Positions 1 to 9,339 of a DNA stretch of 64,000 nucleotides are shown piece by piece. The stretch spans positions 1,116,001 through 1,180,000 of the forward strand of contig BPKI01000001.1 of assembly GCA_026005055.1 (NCBI GenBank). The letters run 5' to 3'. The translations under genes and the position numbers were made by a program. This stretch comes from Lysobacterales bacterium (lineage in GTDB: Bacteria; Pseudomonadota; Gammaproteobacteria; Xanthomonadales; BPKI01). The notes under the pieces were generated by a model. That model was not told the origin of the DNA, did not search any database, and saw only the letters and a program-made list of their open reading frames with translations. Numbering within the stretch: position 1 is the stretch's first letter; each line of letters opens with the position of its first letter.

Positions 1-2
1 AA

Positions 3-134
3 GAGGTGAACAACGCGGTGGACGCGCTTTCGAGCATGATCGAGCCTTTGGTCATGGTGATCATCGGCGTCCTGGTCGGCTCGATGGTGGTCGGCATGTA
101 CCTGCCGATCTTCAAGCTCGCTGCAGTCGTCTGA
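3..134 (+). CDS. pilC: Type IV pilus inner-membrane platform protein PilC, C-terminal end (partial)
   Basis: Only the last 43 codons are in the window. They encode a hydrophobic segment with the pattern EPLVMVIIGVLVGSMVVGMY, followed by LPIF and a short tail. This is the usual C-terminal transmembrane helix of PilC/GspF platform proteins, which anchor the pilus ATPase and feed pilins into the fibre. The gene ends 16 bp before the prepilin peptidase gene, matching the common pilB-pilC-pilD order. The family call rests on this short tail plus context. Confidence 0.75.
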   Translation, partial: EVNNAVDALSSMIEPLVMVIIGVLVGSMVVGMYLPIFKLAAVV

Positions 135-150
135 GGCAGCGCGGCAGCAC

Positions 151-1026
151 GTGATGAGCGAGGAGATTCTGGCGGCAGCGCCGTGGTTGCTGCCGACCGT
201 AGGCGTGCTCCTCGGGCTCATCGTCGGCAGTTTCCTCAACGTCCTCATCCTCCGACTCCCGGCCCGGCTCGAGTGGGCCTGGCGCCGTCAGGCGAGGGAG
301 TTTCTCGGTCTTCCCGAGGAGGAGGAGCGGCCGCCGCCGGGCCTCGTATTCGATCGCTCGCGCTGTCCGCGCTGTGGTGCGGGGATCGCGTGGTACGACA
401 ACATACCGGTCCTGTCCTGGCTTTTGCTCCGGGGGCGATGCCGTGCCTGCGAAGCCCCGATTTCGCTCCAGTATCCGCTGGTCGAGGGGCTCACGGCGCT
501 GCTATCGCTCGCCGTGGTCCTCCGTTTCGGGCCGAGTGCGGAGAGCCTGGTGATGCTGCTGCTCAGCTGGCTCCTGATCGCGATGGCGGTGATCGACCTC
601 AGGACCACGTGGTTGCCCGATGAGCTGACGATGCCCACGCTGTGGCTTGGGCTGCTCAGCTCGCTCTGGGGGCTGTTCGTCGAGCCGCGGGAGGCGATCC
701 TCGGCGCCGCTGTGGGTTATCTCAGTCTGTGGAGCGTCTACTGGGGTTTTCGCCTGCTCACGGGCAAGGAGGGCATGGGCTACGGCGATTTCAAGTTGCT
801 GGCCGCGCTCGGCGCCTTTGCCGGCTGGCAAGGGATTCTGCCGATCGTTCTGCTCTCGAGCGTGCTCGGCGCCATCATCGGCTCGCTCTACCTCGCTCTG
901 CGGGGCAGAGACCGGAGCACTCCCATCCCCTTCGGGCCCTTCCTGGCGCTGGCGGGTTGGTCGTATCTGATGATCGGCGAGGAGGGGATCGAGGCTGCTT
1001 GGCGGCTGCTCAGCGCCACGGCTTGA
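151..1026 (+). CDS. pilD: Prepilin peptidase / N-methyltransferase PilD
   Basis: Inner-membrane aspartic protease that cuts the leader from type IV prepilins and methylates the new N-terminus. The 291-residue product has the family's normal length. Two CxxC pairs (Cys72/75 and Cys97/100) form the cytoplasmic zinc-binding loop of the methyltransferase part. The catalytic aspartates are visible as Asp149 (VIDLRTTWLPDELT) and Asp213 in GMGYGDFK. About eight hydrophobic segments span the protein. A GTG at the given start and an ATG one codon later are both possible. It follows pilC directly. The coaE gene that often comes next is absent; a convergent VanZ-like gene overlaps the last 17 bp instead. 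Confidence 0.95.
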   Translation: MMSEEILAAAPWLLPTVGVLLGLIVGSFLNVLILRLPARLEWAWRRQAREFLGLPEEEERPPPGLVFDRSRCPRCGAGIAWYDNIPVLSWLLLRGRCRACEAPISLQYPLVEGLTALLSLAVVLRFGPSAESLVMLLLSWLLIAMAVIDLRTTWLPDELTMPTLWLGLLSSLWGLFVEPREAILGAAVGYLSLWSVYWGFRLLTGKEGMGYGDFKLLAALGAFAGWQGILPIVLLSSVLGAIIGSLYLALRGRDRSTPIPFGPFLALAGWSYLMIGEEGIEAAWRLLSATA

Positions 1027-1420
1027 AACGTTCGCTGATGTAGAGCATCCGCCGTTCGAGTCGGACCAGGGCATCCGACCAAGGAGACAGGGCGAGGAGG
1101 CTGCCCACGAGGATGCCGCCCCAGTTCGCCGCGAGATCGACCCAGTCGCCCTGACGCCAAGGAAGGAGGACTTGGATGCCCTCGAGCAGAGCACCGAATG
1201 CGGCGAGCATCAGAAGCGAATCGCGCAGCGCACGCCACCGCTCTCGCAGCAGCACGGCATAGGCCGCGAGAACGGCAAATCCGGCGGCATGGGCGAGCTT
1301 GTCCGAGTGGGCGAGCTGAAGCGGTGCAGGTATTCCGGGGGCTACGAGCACAGAGGCGAGTAGCAGCCAGAGCGACCATTCCAGGCCGCGCCACCAGAGA
1401 AGCAGTCGCAGGGGACGCAC
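1010..1420 (-). CDS. VanZ-like small membrane protein
   Basis: A 136-residue membrane protein with four hydrophobic helices. It carries the VanZ-family signature SDKLAHAAGFAVLA near residue 40 and EGIQVLLPWRQGDWVDLAAN near residue 85; in the family the Gly-Asp-x-x-Asp-x-x-Ala-Asn pattern is conserved. VanZ raises teicoplanin resistance in enterococci, but most homologues have no assigned function, so none is given. The start is GTG. It converges on pilD with a 17 bp overlap of the two 3' ends. Confidence 0.85.
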   Translation of the reverse strand: MRPLRLLLWWRGLEWSLWLLLASVLVAPGIPAPLQLAHSDKLAHAAGFAVLAAYAVLLRERWRALRDSLLMLAAFGALLEGIQVLLPWRQGDWVDLAANWGGILVGSLLALSPWSDALVRLERRMLYISERFKPWR

Positions 1421-1446
1421 GGGTCGTGGAGGAACCGCCTCGAGAC

Positions 1447-1467
1447 GGCTCGCTAGGATAGCGAGCC
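1447..1467. promoter_or_regulatory. Perfect 9-bp inverted repeat with 3-nt loop
   Basis: GGCTCGCTA, then gga, then TAGCGAGCC form an uninterrupted dyad between the divergent VanZ-like and Rrf2 genes. No T-run follows on either side, so it is not an intrinsic terminator. It lies just upstream of the candidate -35 of the SUF operon, which fits a protein-binding operator or an RNA hairpin in the leader of the VanZ-like gene. Function is not shown. Confidence 0.5.
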
Positions 1468-1472
1468 CGCGG

Positions 1473-1501
1473 CTGCACGGAGGCGGTTCTCGCGCTAAAA
1501 T
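1473..1501 (+). promoter_or_regulatory. Candidate sigma-70 promoter of the SUF operon
   Basis: CTGCAC (1473-1478) and TAAAAT (1496-1501) are separated by 17 bp and sit 27 bp before the regulator's ATG. The -10 element is good and the -35 is weak, which is common for promoters controlled by a regulator. No other strong -10 was noticed in the gap. Confidence 0.45.
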
Positions 1502-1506
1502 GGGAC

Positions 1507-1523
1507 CAATCGAGTACGGATTG
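1507..1523. promoter_or_regulatory. Candidate Rrf2-type operator overlapping the transcription start
   Basis: CAATC, seven bases, then GATTG form a 5-bp perfect dyad directly downstream of the -10 element and just before the ATG of the Rrf2 regulator. Rrf2 proteins commonly repress their own operon from sites at the start point. The site would block transcription of the whole regulator-sufBCDS unit. This is inferred from position and symmetry only. Confidence 0.35.
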
Positions 1524-1527
1524 AGTC

Positions 1528-1956
1528 ATGTTGCGTGTCAGCCGACTTTCCGACTACGCCGCAGCCGTGATGGGCTGCCTCGCCGCGGAGCCAGCCCGGA
1601 TCCTGAGCGCCGCCGAGATCGCCGAGCAGGCGCACTTGGAGCTTCCAACGGTCAGCAAGCTGCTCAAACGGCTCGCTCACGCCGGCCTGGTCGAGTCCTT
1701 CCGCGGAGCACGAGGGGGCTACCGATTGCGGCGGGATCCCGCGGCGATTTCGCTCGCCGAGGTGGTGGAGGCCATCGACGGGCCGATCGCGATGACGGAT
1801 TGCGCGATCCGTGCCCGGCTCTGCGAACGCGAGCGATTGTGCACGGTGCGGGAGTCCTGGCAGCGCGTGAGCCGCACGATCGAGCGAGCTCTTCGTGAAG
1901 TGAGTGTGGCCGAGCTTGCGTGTGCGCGCTCGATCCCCGTGCAGGTCCACGCTTGA
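1528..1956 (+). CDS. Rrf2-family SUF operon regulator
   Basis: A 142-residue transcription factor with the Rrf2 winged helix at residues 1-80, including the recognition segment [19 protein letters not shown] and the wing GARGGYRL. Three cysteines follow (in [15 protein letters not shown]), matching the ligand loop that binds an iron-sulfur cluster in IscR and SufR-like members. It is the first gene of the SUF operon and ends 14 bp before sufB. The likely role is sensing cluster supply and repressing the operon. A palindrome at the candidate promoter could be its own site. Confidence 0.9.
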   Translation: MLRVSRLSDYAAAVMGCLAAEPARILSAAEIAEQAHLELPTVSKLLKRLAHAGLVESFRGARGGYRLRRDPAAISLAEVVEAIDGPIAMTDCAIRARLCERERLCTVRESWQRVSRTIERALREVSVAELACARSIPVQVHA

Positions 1957-1970
1957 ACGAGGATTGGCCG

Positions 1971-3410
1971 ATGAGCAATCGCGAGATCCACGACCGGCTG
2001 GCACGACGCTACGAGCATGGGTTCGAGACGGCGATCGAGACCGACATCGTTCCGCCAGGTCTCGACGAGAGCGTCATCCGACTGATTTCCGAGAAGAAGG
2101 AAGAGCCTGAGTGGCTCACCGAATGGCGGCTCAAGGCCTATCGTCACTGGCTGAGCATGGAGGAGCCGCGCTGGGCGAAGCTTCGCATCGAACCGATTGA
2201 CTATCAGGCGATCTCCTACTACGCCGCGCCGCAGCAGAAGAAGCGCCCGCGCTCGCTGGAAGAGGTCGATCCGAAGTTGCTTCAGACCTTCGAGCGCTTG
2301 GGCGTGCCGCTTCACGAGCGGGCGCGTCTTGCCGGCGTGGCGGTCGATGCGGTCTTCGACTCGGTGTCGGTGGCGACCACGTTCAAGGAGGAGCTCGCCG
2401 CCGCCGGGGTCATTTTCTGCAGCTTTTCGGAGGCGGTGCGCGAACACCCGGAACTGGTGCGCAAGTACCTCGGCACGGTGGTGCCCTACACCGACAATTT
2501 CTTCGCTGCGCTCAACTCGGCGGTCTTTTCCGACGGAAGCTTCGTCTATGTGCCCAAGGGCGTGCGCTGCCCACTCGAGCTTTCGACCTATTTCCGGATC
2601 AATGCCCGCGACACCGGCCAGTTCGAACGCACGCTGATCATCTGCGAGGAAGGGGCCTACGTCTCCTACCTCGAGGGCTGCACCGCGCCGATGCGCGATG
2701 AGAACCAGTTGCATGCGGCGGTGGTGGAGCTGATCGCGCTCGATGAGGCGGAGATCAAGTACTCGACCGTGCAGAACTGGTATCCCGGCGATGAGGAGGG
2801 CCGCGGCGGGATTTATAACTTCGTGACCAAGCGCGGCGACTGTCGCGGCCGGCGCAGCCGCATCTCCTGGACTCAGGTCGAGACGGGCTCCGCCATCACC
2901 TGGAAATATCCGAGCTGCATCCTGCGCGGGGAGGAATCCTCAGGCGAGTTCCATTCGGTGGCCTTGACCCACCACCGCCAGCAGGCGGATACCGGTACCA
3001 AGATGATCCACATCGGTAAGCGCACTCGGAGCAAAATCGTCTCGAAGGGTATCAGCGCGGGTCATGGTCAGAACACCTACCGAGGCTTGGTCAGGGTGCT
3101 GCCCACGGCCGAGGGGGCGCGCAACCACACGCAATGCGACAGCTTGCTGATCGGCAGCCACTGCGGCGCGCACACCTTTCCCTACATCGAGGTTCGCAAC
3201 CCCACCGCCATCGTCGAGCACGAAGCCACGACCTCCCGCATCTCCGAGGAGCAACTGTTCTACTGCCGGAGCCGAGGGATCGACGAGGAGAACGCGGTGG
3301 CTTTGATCGTGGATGGATTCTGTCGGCAGGTGTTCAAGGAGCTGCCGATGGAGTTTGCGATCGAGGCGAAGAAGCTGCTCGAGCTCAGCCTCGAGGGCGC
3401 GGTGGGCTGA
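1971..3410 (+). CDS. sufB: Fe-S cluster assembly scaffold SufB
   Basis: A 479-residue subunit of the SufBCD scaffold complex, which builds iron-sulfur clusters in the cytoplasm. The length and blocks such as [39 protein letters not shown] and the C-terminal [20 protein letters not shown] are typical of SufB. The ATG at 1971 is preferred because it starts the conserved MSNREI segment and lies just past the regulator's stop, behind a GAGG-like ribosome site; a longer reading from 1920 would overlap the regulator. It is followed 15 bp later by sufC. Confidence 0.97.
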   Translation: MSNREIHDRLARRYEHGFETAIETDIVPPGLDESVIRLISEKKEEPEWLTEWRLKAYRHWLSMEEPRWAKLRIEPIDYQAISYYAAPQQKKRPRSLEEVDPKLLQTFERLGVPLHERARLAGVAVDAVFDSVSVATTFKEELAAAGVIFCSFSEAVREHPELVRKYLGTVVPYTDNFFAALNSAVFSDGSFVYVPKGVRCPLELSTYFRINARDTGQFERTLIICEEGAYVSYLEGCTAPMRDENQLHAAVVELIALDEAEIKYSTVQNWYPGDEEGRGGIYNFVTKRGDCRGRRSRISWTQVETGSAITWKYPSCILRGEESSGEFHSVALTHHRQQADTGTKMIHIGKRTRSKIVSKGISAGHGQNTYRGLVRVLPTAEGARNHTQCDSLLIGSHCGAHTFPYIEVRNPTAIVEHEATTSRISEEQLFYCRSRGIDEENAVALIVDGFCRQVFKELPMEFAIEAKKLLELSLEGAVG

Positions 3411-3425
3411 GCGGAGGAGTGAAAG

Positions 3426-4189
<764 letters not shown>

Positions 4190-4193
<4 letters not shown>

Positions 4194-5506
4194 TCGCGCC
4201 GCTCTTGCAAGGCTTCCTCGATGAGTTCGAGCGGCTCGAGGCGGCGATGCCGGGCTACGAGCAGGCTTGGCTACGCCAGCTTCGTCGCGATCGTCTCGAT
4301 GCCTTCGTCACGTCGGGTCTACCCGGGCGTCGGGAGGAGGCTTGGAAGTACACCCCGCTCAAAGGACTCGAGCAGCGAGCCTTCGCCCTGCCGCGTGGCT
4401 CGGCTCTCCCCCCGCCGCTACCGCCGCCGCTCGACGCCGTCAGGCATCGCCTCGTGTTCGTCGATGGCCGTTTCGCGCCGGAGTCGAGTCGGCTCCCTGC
4501 CGACGCCGAGATCGAGTTCCTCCCCCTCTCCGAGGTATTCCGGAATCACGATGCCGCGGCCCGCTTCCGGATCGCGCGGCTGATGGGAAGCGGCGAAGAC
4601 GCGCTCGACCATCTCAACGCGGCGCTGGCGACGGATGGCTTGCTGTTGCGAGTGCCTGCCGGGCGCAGTGTCCGGGAGCCCGTGCATCTCGTCTACCTCG
4701 GGTCGAAGCAGAGCTCGGGCAGGGCGTGGCATCTGCGCGGACTGATCGAGCTCGAAGGCGGAGCGCGGCTTCGGATCGTCGAGCACTTTTACGACGGGGG
4801 TGAGGAGGCTGAGCTTTCGAGCGTGATCAACGAAATCCAGCTCGCCGCCGATGCCGAGCTCGAGCTGGTGCGGTTCCAGGACATGGGGGCTCGGAGCATC
4901 CTGCTCTCCAGGACCAGGCTTCAGGTCGAGGCTCGCGGGCGACTTCGGATCACCGCCATCGACCGCGGTGGCGAGCTGGTGCGTTCGGAGTGGCTGACGA
5001 CCTTGCGTGGCCGCGAGGCGCATGGCGACATCGCGGGAGTCGCTCGGCTGCGGGGGCGGCAGCATGCCGATCAAGTGGTGGAAGTGCGCCACCTCGAGCG
5101 GGACACCTCGGCCGAGGTTCGTTTCAGAGGGGTCGCCGAGGATCAGTCGCGGGCGGTCTTCACCGGCACGCTTCACGTCGCGCCCGGTGCCTCCGGGGCC
5201 GAGACTCGGCTGAGCAGCCGCAACCTTCTGCTCTCGCCCCAGGCCGAGGTCGATACCCGGCCCGTTCTCGAGATCCATCACGACGAGGTCGTGGCGGCGC
5301 ACGGCGCGACGGTGGGTCAGCTCGACCCCGAGGCGCTGTTCTATCTCCGCTCGCGCGGTTTTTCGGAGACCATGGCCCGCGCCATTCTGATCGGTGCGTT
5401 TCTGGAAGAGATTTCGATCCGCCTGCCGGAGCCTCGATTCGCCGAGTGGGTGTCGAGCCGAATGGGCCTCGATCACCCTCTGCCGTGGGGAGGTGAGAAA
5501 ACTTGA
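4190..5506 (+). CDS. sufD: Fe-S cluster assembly protein SufD
   Basis: A 438-residue paralogue of SufB that pairs with it on SufC. The C-terminal half carries the shared SufBD beta-helix core and ends in LFYLRSRGFSETMARAILIG, the counterpart of the SufB tail. The conserved EAWKYTPLKG block near the N-terminus is typical of SufD. The ATG overlapping the sufC stop is chosen; an upstream in-frame start would lie deep inside sufC. It overlaps the TTG start of sufS by four bases. Confidence 0.95.
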
Positions 5507-6768
5507 GCGAAGCGCTGTTGAGCGAAGCGCAGATCCAGCGTCGCTTGTTCGAGCTCGTGCGCGAGGAGTTTCCGGCCCTCGGCCGGCAGGTGCACGGCAA
5601 GGCGCTGGTCTATTTCGACAATGCGGCCACCACCCAGAAACCTCTCCGCGTGCTCGAGGCGATGGATCGCTTCTACCGTGCGCACAATGCGAATGTGCAC
5701 CGCGGGGTGCACGCCCTTGCGGTCGAGGCGACGGAGCTCTACGAGGGCGCAAGAGCGACCCTCGCCCGATTCCTTGGGGCCGCCGATCCTCGTGGCGTGG
5801 TGTTCACACGGGGCGCCACCGAGGCCGTGAATCTGGTGGCGCAGGCTTACCTCGCGCCTCGGCTGAAGCCGGGCGAGGTGGTGCTGGTCACGGCGATGGA
5901 CCACCACAGCAACCTCGTGCCGTGGCAAATGCTCTGCCGCGCTCGCGGCGCGAGGCTCATGGCCGTGCCCGTGGATGAGAAGGGCATGCTCGACCTCGAG
6001 GGGGCGGCCCGGATGCTCACAGGCTATCCGGTGCGGCTCTTCGCTTTCCCGCACGTTTCCAATGTGCTCGGCACGGTCAATCCGGTGGCCGAGCTCATCG
6101 CCCTTGCGCGCGCGCAGGGGATACCCACTTTGGTGGATGGCGCACAGGCGGCTGCCCACCTTCCGATTGCCTTCGACCGCCTCGGCTGCGATTTCTACGT
6201 CCTTTCCGCGCACAAAATGTTCGGGCCGACGGGCATCGGCGCCCTCATCGCGCGGCGCGAGCGGCTTCAGGAGATGGAGCCTTGGCAGGGTGGGGGCGAG
6301 ATGGTCCTCGAGGTCTCCCTCGAGGAGAGCGTTTTCGCGGAGCCGCCCCTCCGCTTCGAAGCAGGAACGCCAAACGTGGCGGGCGCCGTCGGTTGGGCGG
6401 CAGCCTGCGAATTTCTGCGCGCCCTTCCCGAGGGCGCGATCCAGGCCCACGAATCGGCGCTCTCGAGGGCCCTTCAGGAGGCGCTCACGGCGATCCCGGG
6501 CTTACGGGTGCTCGGCGAGCAGCCCGGCAAAATCGCCATCGCCAGCTTCGTACTCGAAGGCGTGCATCCGCAGGATCTCGCCCTCTTCCTCGATCTCGAG
6601 GGGGTGGCAGTACGAAGCGGACACCATTGCGCCCAGCCCCTTCATCGCCGTTTCGGTGTTTCCGGGAGCTGCCGTGCCTCGCTCGCGCTCTATAACACCC
6701 CGGAGGAGATCGAGGCCTTCGCCTCTGCCCTGCGGCGAAGCCTCCACCGCCTGGCTCAAGCCGCGTAG
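5503..6768 (+). CDS. sufS: Cysteine desulfurase SufS
   Basis: A 421-residue PLP enzyme that removes sulfur from cysteine as a persulfide for cluster assembly. The PLP lysine is in LSAHKMFGPTG and the persulfide cysteine is in RSGHHCAQPLH, the short-loop form typical of SufS (type II) desulfurases. The start is TTG, overlapping the sufD stop, behind GGGGAGGTGAG. Type II enzymes normally need SufE or SufU to accept the sulfur, and neither gene follows here. Instead a convergent gene overlaps its last 13 bp. Confidence 0.96.
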   Translation: MSEALLSEAQIQRRLFELVREEFPALGRQVHGKALVYFDNAATTQKPLRVLEAMDRFYRAHNANVHRGVHALAVEATELYEGARATLARFLGAADPRGVVFTRGATEAVNLVAQAYLAPRLKPGEVVLVTAMDHHSNLVPWQMLCRARGARLMAVPVDEKGMLDLEGAARMLTGYPVRLFAFPHVSNVLGTVNPVAELIALARAQGIPTLVDGAQAAAHLPIAFDRLGCDFYVLSAHKMFGPTGIGALIARRERLQEMEPWQGGGEMVLEVSLEESVFAEPPLRFEAGTPNVAGAVGWAAACEFLRALPEGAIQAHESALSRALQEALTAIPGLRVLGEQPGKIAIASFVLEGVHPQDLALFLDLEGVAVRSGHHCAQPLHRRFGVSGSCRASLALYNTPEEIEAFASALRRSLHRLAQAA

Positions 6769-7529
6769 AGGGGCTCCGGGAGCACATCGGCACCGCAGCT
6801 CAAACCCTCGAGCCAGTCGAGGAATTCCGCGATCACGCGGGGGTCGGCGAAGGGCAGGCCATGCTGGGGCACGATCATCTTCGGCTGCAGCCGTCGCACC
6901 ATGCGCACCCAGAGCCGACAGGCGCGATTGCTCGCCATGTAGCGACGATGAAAGCCTTCCATGCGCGGAAGGTGGGCGCGGAAATCCTCGACCGGCCGAT
7001 ATGGCTCGCCGCTCGGTACCAGCGAGCTGCCGACGTCTCCGGAGAAGAGGACACCGCTCACCGGATCATAGAAGCTGAAATTCCCGACCGAGTGGAGAAA
7101 ATGGGCGGGCAAGGCGCGAAGCTCGGCGCCATCCATCGGGATCGAGCCGCCCTCATCGGGCAGCAGCAGATAGCGATCCTCCCCACGGGCCCTTTCGAGG
7201 AAATGCGGCACTAGATGCGGCAGGAACCGTCCCCAAATCCGGGAAACCGCGATGCGAGCTTGGGTGTAACTCAGGCAGCGGTCGGCGGCGCCGATGATGT
7301 CCGGATCCTGGTGCGAGGCGATGATCCAGGTCAGTTTCTGGATCGGCAGGTACTTCGAGACGGCCAGCGACAAGGGCGTGTAGAGCAAGGCTCCCCCGGG
7401 ATCGATCAGGGCGGCGGCGCTGCGGTGCTGCACCAGGAACTGGTTGGCTTGAACGCCCTCTTCGCTTCGCACCAAATCGTTGAACACGACCACCCGGTGC
7501 TCGGCGCTTTCGTAAAGCACGTGGCTCAT
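6756..7529 (-). CDS. Metallo-beta-lactamase-fold protein related to oxygen-binding diiron domains
   Basis: A 257-residue protein with the beta-lactamase fold as used in flavodiiron proteins. Visible ligand motifs are SHQDPDII (His73, Asp75, Asp77), a His in AHFLHSVGNF, FSGDVGSS and PQHG. In flavodiiron proteins the first motif is HxExDH; here Glu is Asp and the second His is Ile78, so one metal site may be altered or differently filled. There is no flavodoxin domain. The ATG at 7529 starts the conserved MSHVLYES segment; a GTG four codons upstream is possible. It faces sufS and diverges from the GNAT fusion gene. An oxygen or redox role near the SUF operon is inference. Confidence 0.75.
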   Translation of the reverse strand: MSHVLYESAEHRVVVFNDLVRSEEGVQANQFLVQHRSAAALIDPGGALLYTPLSLAVSKYLPIQKLTWIIASHQDPDIIGAADRCLSYTQARIAVSRIWGRFLPHLVPHFLERARGEDRYLLLPDEGGSIPMDGAELRALPAHFLHSVGNFSFYDPVSGVLFSGDVGSSLVPSGEPYRPVEDFRAHLPRMEGFHRRYMASNRACRLWVRMVRRLQPKMIVPQHGLPFADPRVIAEFLDWLEGLSCGADVLPEPLYAA

Positions 7530-7632
7530 CGGAACATCCACCAGACAACCGTCGGTCAGGGTATGGTGGTCCTCACCTGGGGCTCTTGATTTGCATCAAA
7601 CCTCGCACGTGAACGAGATCACGAAAGACGCG

Positions 7633-8562
7633 ATGACGCCCCTCCCATCCGATCGTGTCAGCGATCTGACGATCGAGCGAAACACGGAACGTGAGCGGAA
7701 AGTGAGCTGTGCCCGCTGTGGTGCTTCGCTCAGGCTTGAGCTCGAGGTAGAGGATTCACAGCCGTCCTGCACTCTTGAGGTCGAGGCGACCGGCGGCTGT
7801 GCCGCTTTTCGCGCGGCCAACGATGCGCTCGCTCGCGCCCTTCCAGGGCGATCGCCCGCGCAGCTTCGCGCTGCGGCCAAAGCCTGGCAGATCGCAGCGC
7901 CGGCTGGTTTGCTCGCAGCGGGCGGAGGAAGCGGCGGGGATGCGGGCGAAGAGGGCGACTGCTGGAAAAAGCCCTGGCTTCTGCTCGGCTCGCTCGGGTC
8001 GGATGATCCCACCGACCCCGAACGGGAGGCATTCTGGCAGACCTGTGTGCTCCGTCGAGCCACCGCGGAGGACATCCCGCGTCTGCTCGATCTGGTCGAG
8101 AGTGCGTATCGGGGCGAGCGAAGCCGCCGGGGCTGGACCACCGAGGCGGATCTGCTCGATGGCCAGCGGACCGATGCGAGCATGCTTGCCGAGCTCATCG
8201 AGGGCGAGGCGCAGACGATCCTCCTCATCGAGCGACGGGCCGAGCTCCTTGCCTGTGCCCATCTACGCCGCGAGGGGGAAACGGCTTGGTTTGGTCTTTT
8301 CGCCGTGAGCCCTCCGTGGCAGCGCTCGGGTTTTGGCGGAGTCCTGTTGCAAGCGGCGGAGCTCTTCGCGCGCGAGCGCCTCGGATGTCGGCTGCTCAAG
8401 ATGAAGGTGATTTCGCTGCGCCGAGAGTTGATCGCTTGGTACGAACGTCGCGGCTACCGCCTCACCGGCGAAAGAGCGCCGTTTCCCTACGGCGATGAGC
8501 GTTTCGGGCGTCCCCGGCGGGCTGATCTCGAGTTCGTGGTTCTCGCGCGCGGGCTGAGCTAG
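7633..8562 (+). CDS. GNAT acetyltransferase with a cysteine-containing, SufU/IscU-like N-terminal part
   Basis: From the ATG used here the protein has 309 residues; a TTG at 7591 would add 14. Residues from about 140 on form a GNAT domain, with the acetyl-CoA loop in AVSPPWQRSGFGGVLLQAAE and the family block RRGWTTEADLLDGQRTD. Before it is a cysteine-containing stretch: Cys26 and Cys29 in SCARCGAS, Cys56 in TGGCAAFRAANDALA and Cys110 in DCWKKPWLLL. The spacing and the GxGC-then-helix pattern recall SufU/IscU scaffolds (NPxCGD, GxGCxIS, KCAxLPW), but the match is weak. It sits just beyond a SUF operon lacking sufE/sufU. The GNAT call is firm; the scaffold-like call is tentative. Confidence 0.7.
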   Translation: MTPLPSDRVSDLTIERNTERERKVSCARCGASLRLELEVEDSQPSCTLEVEATGGCAAFRAANDALARALPGRSPAQLRAAAKAWQIAAPAGLLAAGGGSGGDAGEEGDCWKKPWLLLGSLGSDDPTDPEREAFWQTCVLRRATAEDIPRLLDLVESAYRGERSRRGWTTEADLLDGQRTDASMLAELIEGEAQTILLIERRAELLACAHLRREGETAWFGLFAVSPPWQRSGFGGVLLQAAELFARERLGCRLLKMKVISLRRELIAWYERRGYRLTGERAPFPYGDERFGRPRRADLEFVVLARGLS

Positions 8563-8564
8563 GG

Positions 8565-8600
8565 GCAAAAAAAGACCCTCCGGGTTGGAGGGTCGAAAAC
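8565..8600 (-). terminator. Intrinsic terminator reading from comEA
   Basis: On the minus strand GACCCTCC, a five-base loop and GGAGGGTC form a perfect 8-bp stem followed by seven T residues. It ends the transcript running from comEA through the structured region. It is only a few bases past the stop of the plus-strand GNAT gene; in that direction the stem is not followed by a T-run. Confidence 0.9.
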
Positions 8601-8812
8601 GCTGCGACCTCGCTCGGGGTGTTGGGGGATGGGTCGCAGCAAAACGCGGTTGTCCTCCCCCTGGGGAAGCGCCTCGCCGGTCGTCATGTCGCGATCGGGG
8701 ACCGTCCCTGGCCCCCATCGCGATCCGTCCCTGGCGGAGCCAGTTCGCATTCCCTCGTCGAGTGGCTCCCCGTCCTTCCGGCACTCATGCCGACGCTTCC
8801 CGGCGTCGCGGA
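8601..8812 (-). other. Structured non-coding region between comEA and its terminator
   Basis: No gene is supported here, but several dyads are packed together: GCTGCGACC (8601-8609) with GGTCGCAGC (8632-8640); a near-perfect pair around TCGCGATCGGGG and CCCCCATCGCGA (about 8691-8722); and CGACGC/GCGTCG around 8792-8809. The decamer-like CGTCCCTGGC also occurs twice. With the terminator at the far end, this could be a long structured 3' UTR or a processed small RNA. No known RNA family was recognised. Confidence 0.4.
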
Positions 8813-9109
8813 TCAGTCTGCCTTCCCCCTGGGGGCCGCTTGGGACTCCACAACAATGCGACTGCGGTTGCGTTCCACCGTCGCCAGGCCGATGCCCTTG
8901 ACCTTCACCAGCTCATCGGCGCTCTTGAAGGGGCCGTGTTGCTCGCGATAGGCCACGATCGCCTCGGCCTTCTTCATGCCGATGCCGTGGAGCGCGGCGG
9001 CGAGCTCCGCCGCCGAGGCGACATTGAGGTCAACCGTCTGTTCGGCGAATGCCGGGGCCGACAAGGCCAGGGCGAGTGCGAACATGGCATGGCGAATTCC
9101 CTTGAACAT
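8813..9109 (-). CDS. comEA: ComEA-like helix-hairpin-helix DNA-binding protein
   Basis: A 98-residue exported protein: signal peptide at about residues 1-22 (cut after AFA), then a tandem helix-hairpin-helix domain with ALHGIGMKKAEAIVAYRE and KVKGIGLATVERNR. ComEA binds incoming double-stranded DNA in the periplasm during natural transformation, working with type IV pili; the pilus genes at the left end of the window fit this. It stands alone and starts behind GAGGAG. Short exported single-domain ComEA proteins are usual in Gram-negative bacteria. Confidence 0.9.
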   Translation of the reverse strand: MFKGIRHAMFALALALSAPAFAEQTVDLNVASAAELAAALHGIGMKKAEAIVAYREQHGPFKSADELVKVKGIGLATVERNRSRIVVESQAAPRGKAD

Positions 9110-9339
9110 GGTCGTGATCTCCTCGATGGTTTCCTTGGGGTTTGGAGCCTCGCCGGCTGCGGTCCCTCAGCGAGCCGCCCCCGGCAGCCGCCGGCACCCG
9201 CAGGCGCCGACGGTGTCCATGCTCCGCCATCGGCGTCTCAGGGTTTGAGAGGCGAAGACCGAGATCGAGGTCGGCAGAGCGCCACGGCTGAAGTCGGAAA
9301 ATGCCGACACCCAATGGCCGCCCGCCGAAGGGGGGAGGT

